The notes below the pieces were generated by a model that worked only from the letters and a program-made list of their open reading frames with translations, was not told the DNA's origin and did not search any database. This document shows positions 1 to 6,353 of a DNA stretch of 7,671 nt, one piece after another (the stretch's first letter is position 1; the number at the start of each line of letters is the position of its first letter). This DNA is from Rubrivivax sp. (lineage in GTDB: Bacteria; Pseudomonadota; Gammaproteobacteria; Burkholderiales; Burkholderiaceae). Both the position numbers and the translations under genes were made by a program. The stretch covers positions 1 through 7,671 of the forward strand of contig SEEY01000167.1 in NCBI GenBank assembly GCA_004211235.1, read 5' to 3'.

Positions 1-299
1 TACTGCTTCAGGAAGGCGATGGTCTGCGCCGCGGCCTCGGCTTCTGAGACGGTGGACGCCTTGACGCGGTCGATCAGGCCGCTGCGGCCGTGCGTGCCCT
101 TGTTCCAGGCGTCCATCGCATCGAGCGTCGCGTCGCTCTGATGCACGGCGAAGACCGGGCCCTCGACGCGCTTGTCGAGGTTGGCGTCGGTGACGACGAC
201 GGCGATCTCGATGATGCGGTCGGTGTCGGGATACAGCCCCGTCATCTCGAGGTCGATCCAGATCAGGTTGTTCTCGTTCGGGGCAAGGGTGTCGGACAT
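1..299 (-). CDS. orn: Oligoribonuclease (3'-5' exoribonuclease), N-terminal part, runs off the window
   Basis: Read on the minus strand from ATG at 299, the frame stays open to the window edge (99 complete codons plus two bases of a Tyr codon), a bit over half of the usual ~180 residues. The N-terminus contains WIDLEMTGL, the DxE Exo I motif of the DEDDh exonuclease family, followed by [12 protein letters not shown]; later AWNKGTHG and a final FLKQY fit Orn. Orn degrades 2-5 nt RNAs, including pGpG from cyclic-di-GMP breakdown, to mononucleotides in the cytoplasm and is essential in many proteobacteria. The Exo II and Exo III residues lie outside the window. An AGAGAG stretch 7-12 bases before the ATG could be the ribosome binding site. 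It is divergent from the M48 protease gene across a 50-bp gap. Confidence 0.96.
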   Translation of the reverse strand, partial: MSDTLAPNENNLIWIDLEMTGLYPDTDRIIEIAVVVTDANLDKRVEGPVFAVHQSDATLDAMDAWNKGTHGRSGLIDRVKASTVSEAEAAAQTIAFLKQ

Positions 300-337
300 G
301 GTGGAGCTCTCTGGGAAGAGCAGGAATTCTCGCAGCC

Positions 338-343
338 TAAAAT
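338..343 (+). promoter_or_regulatory. Possible -10 element (TAAAAT) for the M48 operon, consistent with a leaderless start
   Basis: TAAAAT matches the sigma-70 -10 consensus TATAAT at five of six bases and lies in the only AT-rich patch of the 50-bp divergent gap. A transcript starting about seven bases downstream would begin at the ATG at 350 itself. No Shine-Dalgarno sequence is visible close to that ATG; the nearest GGA is more than 20 bases upstream. I see no good -35 hexamer at 16-18 bp spacing, so this is a weak call. Confidence 0.3.
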
Positions 344-349
344 TTCATC

Positions 350-1621
350 ATGTCGCCCCTGCTGTTGTCCCTCGCCTTTGCCGTTGCGCTCGCTGTCTCG
401 CTGGTCGTGAAGGTCTGGCTCACCTCGCGGCAGGTGCGCCACGTCGCGGCCCATCGCGGCCAGGTGCCGTCGGCCTTCGCCGGCAGCGTGACGCTGAGTG
501 CCCACCAGAAGGCCGCCGACTACACCGCAGCCCGCGCCCGCTTCGGCCTGCTGGCCCTGGCCTTCAATGCGGCCGTGCTGCTGGGCTGGACGCTGCTGGG
601 CGGGCTGGATGCGCTGAACGGCTGGGTGCTGGAGGGCAGCCAGATGCTGCCGGAAGCCTGGCGCGCGATGGGCTATCAGCTCGGTCTCATCGCGGCCTTC
701 GCGCTGATCGCCACGCTGCTGGACCTGCCCTGGGAGCTGTGGGCCACCTTCCGGATCGAAGCGGCGTTCGGCTTCAACCGCATGACGCTGCGCCTGTACT
801 TCACGGACATGCTGAAGAGCCTTGGCCTCGGCCTGGTGCTCGGCATGCCCATCGTCGGGCTGATCATCTGGCTGATGGGCGCGATGGGGCCGTGGTGGTG
901 GCTGTGGGCCTGGGTCGCGCTGATGGCCGCGCAGCTGTTCGTCATGTTCATCTATCCCCATGCCATCGCACCGTTGTTCAACAAGTTCGAACCGCTGAAG
1001 GACAGCGAGCTGACGACCCGCGTCGAACGCCTGATGGCCCGCTGCGGCTTCGCGTCCAAGGGCCTGTTCGTCATGAACGGCAGCCTGCGTTCGGCGCATG
1101 GCAATGCCGAGTTCAGCGGCTTCGGCCCGTCCAAGCGGGTGGTGTTCTACGACACGCTGCTCGCCAAGCTCAACGGTGGCGAGGTGGAGGCCGTGCTGGC
1201 CCACGAGCTGGGCCACTTCAAGCACCGGCACATCATCCGGCGCATCGTGCTGGCCTTCGCCACCAGCCTGGCCGGCTTCGCGCTGCTGGGCTGGCTGGCG
1301 CAGCAGCCGGCGTTCTATCTCGGCCTGGGCGTGCGGCCGTCCTTGAGCGCGCCCAATGACGCGCTGGCGCTGCTGCTCTTCATGCTGGCCGGCCCGGTGT
1401 TCGGCTTCTTCGTGACGCCGCTGGCCGCCCACTTCTCGCGCCGCGACGAGTTCCAGGCCGACGCCTATGCCCGCGCCCAGGCCAGCGGCGCTGACCTTTC
1501 GTCGGCGCTGCTCAAGCTGCACGAGGACAATGCGAGCACGCTGACGCCGGACCCCGTCTACGCGCGCTTCTACTACTCCCATCCTCCGGCCGCTGAGAGG
1601 CTTGCCGCACTCGCCGCATGA
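350..1621 (+). CDS. M48 family membrane metalloprotease (Ste24 / CAAX-protease-like)
   Basis: This 423-residue integral membrane zinc protease has the family's usual length. A hydrophobic helix at residues 3-24 is followed by an M48 N-terminal domain with further membrane segments near 66-86, 108-128, 155-177 and 182-202. FNKFEPLKD (210-218) is the conserved lead-in to the protease domain. The zinc site is complete: HELGH gives H285, E286 and H289, and the third ligand is E367 in the EFxAD motif. Two more membrane segments lie near 299-318 and 337-360. Relatives cleave membrane or secreted proteins; in bacteria, which lack CAAX prenylation, a role in envelope protein quality control is inferred. 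ATG 350 is preferred because it gives the full N-terminal helix, though no Shine-Dalgarno sequence is seen. Its stop overlaps the next start (ATGA). Confidence 0.93.
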   Translation: MSPLLLSLAFAVALAVSLVVKVWLTSRQVRHVAAHRGQVPSAFAGSVTLSAHQKAADYTAARARFGLLALAFNAAVLLGWTLLGGLDALNGWVLEGSQMLPEAWRAMGYQLGLIAAFALIATLLDLPWELWATFRIEAAFGFNRMTLRLYFTDMLKSLGLGLVLGMPIVGLIIWLMGAMGPWWWLWAWVALMAAQLFVMFIYPHAIAPLFNKFEPLKDSELTTRVERLMARCGFASKGLFVMNGSLRSAHGNAEFSGFGPSKRVVFYDTLLAKLNGGEVEAVLAHELGHFKHRHIIRRIVLAFATSLAGFALLGWLAQQPAFYLGLGVRPSLSAPNDALALLLFMLAGPVFGFFVTPLAAHFSRRDEFQADAYARAQASGADLSSALLKLHEDNASTLTPDPVYARFYYSHPPAAERLAALAA

Positions 1622-1953
1622 ACGACCTCTTGCTTGCCCAATGTGACCCCAAGGCGCCGCTGATGGACGCCGACACGCGCAAGCGCGTGCTGGCTGCCCT
1701 GCCCGGCTGGCTGCCCGATGCCGAAGGCAAGCTCATCGGCCGGCGCTTCGGCTTCGCCAACTTCTACCAGACCATGGCCTTCGTCGATGCCGTCGCAGAG
1801 ATCGCGCATGCGCAGGACCATCACCCCGAGATGCTCGTCGGCTTCGATGCCTGCACGGTCAGCTTCACGACGCATTCGCGCGGCGGGCTGACGCTGAACG
1901 ACGCGATCTGCGCAGCCCAGGTGGGCGCGCTGCCGGAAGCGTCCGGCGGATGA
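1618..1953 (+). CDS. 4a-hydroxytetrahydrobiopterin dehydratase (pterin-4a-carbinolamine dehydratase)
   Basis: This is a 111-residue cytoplasmic enzyme of the PCD/DCoH family, normal in length. The signature is present: HHP at residues 68-70, an aromatic F76, H86 in SFTTH and D95 in LTLND, in family order and spacing. The two adjacent histidines and H86 correspond to the catalytic histidines. The known reaction is dehydration of 4a-hydroxytetrahydrobiopterin to quinonoid dihydrobiopterin, recycling the cofactor of phenylalanine hydroxylase (PhhA). No phhA is in the window and the gene sits in a protease/RsgA operon, so its partner here is not shown; roles in other pterin metabolism have been proposed for stand-alone copies. 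Its ATG overlaps the M48 stop and its TGA overlaps the rsgA ATG, four bases each. phhB would be the symbol if the PhhA link holds. Confidence 0.95.
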   Translation: MNDLLLAQCDPKAPLMDADTRKRVLAALPGWLPDAEGKLIGRRFGFANFYQTMAFVDAVAEIAHAQDHHPEMLVGFDACTVSFTTHSRGGLTLNDAICAAQVGALPEASGG

Positions 1954-2852
1954 GTCGATTCAGCAACCTCGACCTGGGCCTGGTGGTTCGCGGCCATGGC
2001 CGCCACTACATCGTCGAAGGGGCGGACGGCAATCGCCTCGTCTGCCACCCGCGCGGCAAGAAGAGCGATGCCGTCGTGGGCGACCAGGTGCGCTTTGCCG
2101 CGTCCGGCGACGAAGGCGTGATCGAGGCGGTCGAGCCGCGGCGCAACCTGCTGTTCCGCCAGGACGAGTGGAAGACCAAGAGCTTCGCCGCCAACCTCGA
2201 CCAGCTGCTGGTGCTCGTCGCCGTGGAGCCGGTGTTCAGCGAGAGCCAGCTGACGCGCTCCTTGATCGCCGCCGAGTCTGCCGGCATCAGCATGGCGATC
2301 GCGCTGAACAAGACCGATCTGCCCGGCACGGACTCGGCCCGGGAGCGCCTCGCGCCGTATCACGCCATGGGCCTGAAGATGTTCGAGGTCGCGCTGAAGG
2401 CCGACCGCGAGGGCTCCCGCGCGACGCTGGACCCGTGGCTGGACGCCAAGCGCACCTTCGTGCTCGGCCCCAGCGGCACCGGCAAGAGCACGTTGATCAA
2501 CCTGCTCGTGAAGGACGCCAAGGCCCAGGTCGGCGAGATCTCCCAGGCGCTCAACTCGGGCCGCCACACGACGACGACGACGCAGTGGTACTGGACCGAC
2601 GAGACGCGCACGACGGCGCTGATCGATTCGCCCGGCTTCCAGGAGTTCGGCCTGCGCCAGATCACGGCGGCCGACCTGTGGCGCTACATGCCCGACCTGC
2701 GCCAGCACGCGGACTGCCGCTTCGCCAACTGCTCGCACATTCACGAACCCGGCTGCGGCGTGCGCGCGGCCGTCGACGCGGGCTTGATCAGCACGAGCCG
2801 CTACCGGATCTACGGCGAGATCCTCGAAGAACTGCAACGCAAAGCCTGGTGA
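1950..2852 (+). CDS. rsgA: Ribosome small-subunit-dependent GTPase A
   Basis: This 300-residue circularly permuted GTPase acts in late maturation of the 30S subunit. Domains in order: an N-terminal OB-fold (about 1-70) that contacts 16S rRNA, the permuted GTPase domain (about 80-240) and a C-terminal zinc finger. G4 NKTD (120-123) comes before G1 GPSGTGKS (173-180), which shows the permutation. G2 is RHTTT (205-209), within a run of five threonines encoded by ACG repeats, and G3 is DSPG (226-229). The zinc ligands are C256, C261, H263 and C269 (C-x4-C-x-H-x5-C). It is shorter than the ~350-residue E. coli protein because it lacks the N-terminal extension; all core motifs are present, so it should be functional. 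It is coupled at both ends by four-base overlaps (ATGA, GTGA). Confidence 0.97.
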   Translation: MSRFSNLDLGLVVRGHGRHYIVEGADGNRLVCHPRGKKSDAVVGDQVRFAASGDEGVIEAVEPRRNLLFRQDEWKTKSFAANLDQLLVLVAVEPVFSESQLTRSLIAAESAGISMAIALNKTDLPGTDSARERLAPYHAMGLKMFEVALKADREGSRATLDPWLDAKRTFVLGPSGTGKSTLINLLVKDAKAQVGEISQALNSGRHTTTTTQWYWTDETRTTALIDSPGFQEFGLRQITAADLWRYMPDLRQHADCRFANCSHIHEPGCGVRAAVDAGLISTSRYRIYGEILEELQRKAW

Positions 2853-3574
2853 AGACTGCCCTCCTGCCCCTGCTCGTCGCCGCCCTGCTCGCCGGCTGCG
2901 CCGCCCCGGAAACCACGTCCCTGCCGCCGTCCGCCGAAGGCTGGCAGCCGCTGGCCCTGCCGGGCAAGAAGCCGACGATCTACCACTGGACGGAGAAAGA
3001 CGGCCGCCCCGCGCTGGAGGCGTCATCCGAGCGCTCCGCCAGCATCTGGCGCAAGCGGCTGGAGCCGTCGCTGCAAGGTGTCGGCGAGGTCAGCTTCTCG
3101 TGGTGGGCCCAGGGCCTGATCGCGAACGCCAGCGTGGCCGACATCGACCATGAGGACGCCGTCGCGCGCGTCATCTTCGGCTTCGGCGGCGACATCGACA
3201 AACTGCCGCTGCGCACGCGCATGAAGTTCGAGCTGGCCCAGGCGCTGACCGGCGAGGTGCCGCCCTACGCGACGCTGATGTACGTGTGGGACAGCAAGCT
3301 GCCGGTGGGCAGCGTCGTCATCAACCCGCGCAGCGACCGCATCCGCAAGATCGTCGTCGACTCCGGCCCCGCCGAGTTGCGCCGCTGGCGCGACCACCGC
3401 CGCGACTTGGCCGCCGACTTCCGGCGCGCCTTCGGCGAGGAGGCGGGGCCGCTGCTGTCCATGGCGGTGATGACCGACAGCGACAACAACCGCGCATCGG
3501 CGCGCACCTGGTACGGCCCCGTCAGTGTCGGGGCGGCGGCTGCAGCGGCAGCGGTACCTGCGTCGGCTCCGTGA
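2849..3574 (+). CDS. DUF3047 domain lipoprotein of unknown function
   Basis: The protein has 241 residues if it starts at GTG 2849, which overlaps the rsgA stop by four bases (GTGA). That start yields a short lipoprotein signal peptide: K2, a hydrophobic run, then the lipobox LAGC with C17 as the lipidated residue. Alanine rather than aspartate at +2 suggests outer-membrane sorting. The mature part matches DUF3047: DGRPALEASS (51-60), SFSWW (82-86), VARVIFGFGG (105-114), YVWDSKLPVGS (145-155), DRIRKIVVDSG (163-173), DLAADFRRAFGEE (186-198) and VMTDSDNN (207-214) followed by WYG. The biochemical role of this family is not known to me; location suggests a periplasm-facing envelope protein. The tail after residue 227 is a low-complexity Ala/Pro stretch lying in the 53-bp antisense overlap with the convergent gene. 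Confidence 0.88.
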   Translation: MKTALLPLLVAALLAGCAAPETTSLPPSAEGWQPLALPGKKPTIYHWTEKDGRPALEASSERSASIWRKRLEPSLQGVGEVSFSWWAQGLIANASVADIDHEDAVARVIFGFGGDIDKLPLRTRMKFELAQALTGEVPPYATLMYVWDSKLPVGSVVINPRSDRIRKIVVDSGPAELRRWRDHRRDLAADFRRAFGEEAGPLLSMAVMTDSDNNRASARTWYGPVSVGAAAAAAAVPASAP

Positions 3575-3800
3575 CTTCGCGCGCTTCGATGTCGACGACA
3601 TCGCCTGCCGGCGCCTGAGGCCGGCGCGGCGCCCAGGGATTGCGGTTCATGCGGAACTGCACATTGGGCTTGCGGCCCGTCAGCAGGCTGACGAGCAGGA
3701 TCACCACGAAGGCGACGACGGCGAACAGGAAGAAGCCGAGTGCGATGACCGCCCCAATCAAGAGGACGGCGCAGCGTAGTAGCAGACGGAACAAGGGCAT
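3522..3800 (-). CDS. Small membrane protein of unknown function
   Basis: This 92-residue protein starts at ATG 3800. Residues 4-41 form an unusually long hydrophobic stretch (about 38 residues), enough for one long helix or a tight helical hairpin. A basic stretch follows (GRKP at 42-45, then NVQFRMNRNPWAPRR), and then a Pro-rich, partly acidic cytoplasmic-type tail. I recognise no domain. The strong membrane/positive-inside pattern argues that it is real rather than a chance frame. It lies 43 bp downstream of the alpha/beta hydrolase on the same strand and could be the last gene of that cluster. No clear Shine-Dalgarno sequence precedes it. Its last 53 bp overlap the end of the DUF3047 gene on the other strand, where its own tail is low-complexity (PLPLQPPPRH). 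Confidence 0.78.
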   Translation of the reverse strand: MPLFRLLLRCAVLLIGAVIALGFFLFAVVAFVVILLVSLLTGRKPNVQFRMNRNPWAPRRPQAPAGDVVDIEAREVTEPTQVPLPLQPPPRH

Positions 3801-3843
3801 GGCGGAATTGTGACGGCGTCGGGTGCCGCCCCGCCGAGCATGC

Positions 3844-4536
3844 TCAAGGCAGGCCGGCCAGGAAAGAGGTCATGGCCGCGGCGCACGGCGCGGGCGAGGC
3901 CTGCAGCAGGCCGTGAGGCCCGGCAAGGCGGGTGACGACCGTCCGCGGGCAGATGCGCTGGACGTCAGCCGCCGCGGCCGGCGGCACGATGCGATCCTGT
4001 GCAGCCTGTAGATAGAGGACCGGCGCGCTAACCGCTGCAAGTTCCCGCGAGGCGTCCACCGTCATCACCATCCGCAACCGCGCGCGAAGCACAGCGGCGG
4101 GCAGATGCGCCAGCGCGTCTACAAGCAGCTCGCGAGACTCAGCGGACGCGCTGCTGCCAATCAAGGCATGCGCCGTCACGCCCGACGGCAAGGCCCCGGG
4201 GGCCGGCAGCCAGCTGATCAATCCAACGAGACTGGCCAGCGCCGGACGGGGATTGCGCGCGAAGCTGCAGCAAAGAACCAATGCCTGCAGCCGCGGGCCC
4301 AAGGCGGCTGCGAGCCGGATTGCGACAGGACCCGAGAAGGATTCGCCCAGCACGACGAGCGGCCCCTCGGTGGGCAGCGCCCGGGTCGCCAAACGCGTCA
4401 GTGCGTCGTAGCCCGCCTGCGCGTCCATCGGATACACGATGACCTGCTTGCGCCAGGTCACCGGCAGTTCGCGAACCAAGGGCTGAAACAGCGTGCCCGT
4501 GCCATCCAGGCCGGGCAGCAGCACCAGCGTCGTCAT
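3844..4536 (-). CDS. Alpha/beta hydrolase (esterase/lipase-like)
   Basis: This 230-residue single-domain hydrolase has no signal peptide and is probably cytoplasmic. The N-terminus LVLLPGLDGTG (4-14) is strand b3 plus the HG-like oxyanion loop. The nucleophile elbow is VVLGESFSG (61-69) with S66 as nucleophile. D181 in QAAQDRIVP and H208 in GPHGLL complete a plausible catalytic triad in family order. The elbow reads G-E-S-F-S rather than strict GxSxG, with the last glycine shifted by one. A short lid/cap region lies around 95-160. The substrate cannot be told from sequence; carboxylester or lysophospholipid-type substrates are guesses from the fold. It begins 13 bp after the short-chain dehydrogenase stop, with a GAGG overlapping that stop as a possible distant ribosome binding site, so the two are probably co-transcribed. 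Confidence 0.9.
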   Translation of the reverse strand: MTTLVLLPGLDGTGTLFQPLVRELPVTWRKQVIVYPMDAQAGYDALTRLATRALPTEGPLVVLGESFSGPVAIRLAAALGPRLQALVLCCSFARNPRPALASLVGLISWLPAPGALPSGVTAHALIGSSASAESRELLVDALAHLPAAVLRARLRMVMTVDASRELAAVSAPVLYLQAAQDRIVPPAAAADVQRICPRTVVTRLAGPHGLLQASPAPCAAAMTSFLAGLP

Positions 4537-4549
4537 CCGCGCGCCGGCC

Positions 4550-5290
4550 TCAGCCCCGGCCGACGTAGGGCATCTGCGTGGCCATGACCGTCATCGTCTG
4601 CACGTTGGCCGACAACGGCAGGCTGGCCATGTAGACGACGGCGCGGGCGACGTCCTCGACGTCCATGCGCGGCTCCACGGCGATCTGGCCGTTGGCCTGG
4701 GGCATGCCGCGCGTCATCTTCTCGGTCATGTCGGTGGCGGCATTGCCGATATCGATCTGGCCGGCCGCGATGTCGAAGGCGCGGCCGTCCAGGCTCAGCG
4801 ACTTCGTCAGGCCGCTGATGGCGTGCTTGGTGGACGTGTACGGCACCGTGTTCGGCCGCGGCGCGTGGGCCGAGATCGAGCCGTTATTGATGATGCGGCC
4901 GCCGCGCGGCGACTGCGACTTCATCAGCGCGAACGCCGCCCGGGCGCAGAGGAAGCTGCCGGTCAGGTTGGTGTCGACGACGGCCCGCCATTGCGCCACC
5001 GACAGCTCGTCGATGGGCACGGCCGGCGCGCTGATGCCGGCGTTGTTGAAGAGCAGGTCCAGCCGGCCGAACCGTTGCTTCAGCGCGGCGAAGGCGGCGT
5101 CGACCTGCGCTTCGTCGGTGACGTCGGCGTGCAGCGCCAGCGCCTCGGGTTGAAGGTCCTGCAGCGTCTCCCGCAACGCCGCCTCGCGGCGGCCCAGCAG
5201 CGCCAGCGTCCAGCCGTCGCGGGCCAGTGCGCGGGCGACCGCCCGGCCGATGCCCGAGCCGGCGCCGGTGACGAGGGCGACCTTGGTCAT
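4550..5290 (-). CDS. SDR family NAD(P)-dependent oxidoreductase
   Basis: This is a classical short-chain dehydrogenase/reductase of 246 residues, the usual length. The Rossmann motif TGAGSGIG is at 8-15; R34-R35 after the second strand favour NADP(H) (inferred). D56 is in the ADV adenine-pocket motif, NNAG is at 82-85, and the catalytic tetrad is N109, S138, Y151 and K155 (YTSTK). All key residues are intact, so it should be active. The C-terminal part ([11 protein letters not shown], then [20 protein letters not shown]) is typical of SDRs without a glycine-rich C-terminal end, and the substrate is not evident. It starts only 2 bp after the stop of the CsgG-like gene, with GAGG directly abutting the ATG, so translation probably depends on coupling to the upstream gene. 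Confidence 0.95.
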   Translation of the reverse strand: MTKVALVTGAGSGIGRAVARALARDGWTLALLGRREAALRETLQDLQPEALALHADVTDEAQVDAAFAALKQRFGRLDLLFNNAGISAPAVPIDELSVAQWRAVVDTNLTGSFLCARAAFALMKSQSPRGGRIINNGSISAHAPRPNTVPYTSTKHAISGLTKSLSLDGRAFDIAAGQIDIGNAATDMTEKMTRGMPQANGQIAVEPRMDVEDVARAVVYMASLPLSANVQTMTVMATQMPYVGRG

Positions 5291-5292
5291 CC

Positions 5293-6264
5293 TCAGTTGC
5301 CGAGTGGGATGACCAGCGTGCGCTGCACCCAGCCGCTGAAATTGGCGGCGTCGACCTTGATGAAGCCGTCCCTGGCCTCGCCGGTGGCCACGAGTTCGTC
5401 GCTGCGGTTCAGCGTCGCGACGACCTTGCTGTCGCGCGAGGCGTCGGCGTAGGCCTTCACGTTGGCGATCTTCGGCGCCAGCATCTGGCCCGCCGCCACG
5501 GTGGTGCCGGCCTGGGTCGATGCGGCCGCATTGACCTGGCCCGAAGCGCTGCTGGTGCGCACCAGGCTGGCCTGGTCACGGATGGTCAGCACGATCTTGT
5601 TGTAGTTGTCGAGCAGGCTGGCGGCGATGAGCTTGCCTTCGGCCGTGCTGGTGTAGCCGCCCAGGCTGCCCGCCATGCCGCCGCCGTAGCCCCAGCCGCC
5701 GACGGAGAAGTCGGTCTTGCTGGCCTTGCCTTCGGCCGCGGCAACCTGGATGCTGGAGCGCACGTCGGCAATCATCAGGCTGGTGCTGGCTTCCTTGAAC
5801 TTGAGGCCGCCGGCGACGGAACTCAACGCGCCGAGCTTGCCGCCAAGAAGGCCGTGCAAGGTGCCACCGATGCCACCGCTGGTGTTGGCGGCAACCTGCA
5901 CATTGGGCGTCATGACGAAGTCGGCGGCCTGCATCTGGCCCTTGCCAACGTTGGAGTCCTGGCGCGTCTCGCCGGACGAGGCCAGCGCGCGTTCCTGCTG
6001 CAGGTTCTGCAGGGCCTGGCCACGCTCGACGACGTCGAAGCAGCCGGAGTTCTGCACCATCATGCGCAGCAGCGCGGCGGGCGAGCCCAGGCCGTAGCTG
6101 GACAGGTAGTTCCAGCCGTACTGCGGCTCGACGACGGCAAGCACGCCGAGCTTCTTCGCGCACTTCTCGACCGAGGAGCCGGCGTCCTCCGCGTGGGCGG
6201 TGCCGGTCAGGCCGCCGAGCCCGGCAAGGCCGGCCAGCGTCAGCGCGTACAGAGTCTTGTTCAT
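5293..6264 (-). CDS. Secreted CsgG/HfaB-family protein with C-terminal SH3-like domain
   Basis: This 323-residue protein is exported by a standard signal peptide (K3, a hydrophobic core, then AHA with cleavage expected after residue 25). Residues ~38-230 resemble CsgG/HfaB, the outer-membrane secretion pore family: an early LGVLAVVEP strand, then [18 protein letters not shown] (75-92), matching the family's ER-x-x-L-x-x-L-x-x-ER helix, ADFVMTP (114-120), a glycine-rich segment (129-153), LMIADVRSS (163-171) and a second glycine-rich segment (188-204). The two glycine-rich stretches sit where CsgG has its membrane beta-strands. Residues ~265-320 look like a bacterial SH3 domain ([14 protein letters not shown] ... 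GWVQRTLV). CsgG is lipidated; this protein has no N-terminal cysteine. C35 and C75 could form a disulfide. GGAA about nine bases before the ATG is a weak ribosome binding site. No curli genes are nearby. Confidence 0.85.
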   Translation of the reverse strand: MNKTLYALTLAGLAGLGGLTGTAHAEDAGSSVEKCAKKLGVLAVVEPQYGWNYLSSYGLGSPAALLRMMVQNSGCFDVVERGQALQNLQQERALASSGETRQDSNVGKGQMQAADFVMTPNVQVAANTSGGIGGTLHGLLGGKLGALSSVAGGLKFKEASTSLMIADVRSSIQVAAAEGKASKTDFSVGGWGYGGGMAGSLGGYTSTAEGKLIAASLLDNYNKIVLTIRDQASLVRTSSASGQVNAAASTQAGTTVAAGQMLAPKIANVKAYADASRDSKVVATLNRSDELVATGEARDGFIKVDAANFSGWVQRTLVIPLGN

Positions 6265-6334
6265 GGCTTTGGTTCCAATCTGGCGGACGGGCGATTGTGC
6301 CCAGGACCGGCGGCGGTTCGCATCCTCGGGCCAC

Positions 6335-6352
6335 CCAGGCTGTGTCGCCTGG
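6335..6352 (-). other. Stem-loop directly after the acylase stop codon
   Basis: A 6-bp perfect stem (CCAGGC with GCCTGG) and 6-nt loop lies immediately downstream of the acylase TGA, within the 89-bp gap (6265-6353) before the CsgG-like gene. No T-run follows it on the minus strand, so it is not a standard rho-independent terminator. It could be a 3' mRNA-protecting hairpin or chance. I see no convincing promoter hexamer pair in the rest of the gap. Confidence 0.3.
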
Positions 6353-6353
6353 A

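Noticed and set aside
2568..2583. ACG trinucleotide run in rsgA as a possible slippage or phase-variable repeat
   Set aside because: It encodes the threonine run at the RsgA switch I / G2 motif; a trinucleotide change would not shift the frame and the run is functionally constrained.
3607..3625. GC-rich stem-loop (GCCGGC / GCCGGC, 7-nt loop) 33 bp after the DUF3047 stop, as a terminator for the plus-strand operon
   Set aside because: No T-run follows it, it lies inside the coding region of the convergent small membrane protein, and such hairpins are common in DNA this GC-rich.
3836..3845. 10-bp perfect palindrome GAGCATGCTC overlapping the hydrolase stop codon
   Set aside because: No spacer, no second copy and no flanking symmetry; it is too short and isolated to call an operator or terminator.
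6294..6322. Possible sigma-70 promoter for the CsgG-like gene on the minus strand (CACAAT at 6294-6299, TGCGAA at 6317-6322)
   Set aside because: Spacing is 17 bp but the -35 hexamer matches only two of six consensus positions; not distinguishable from chance.
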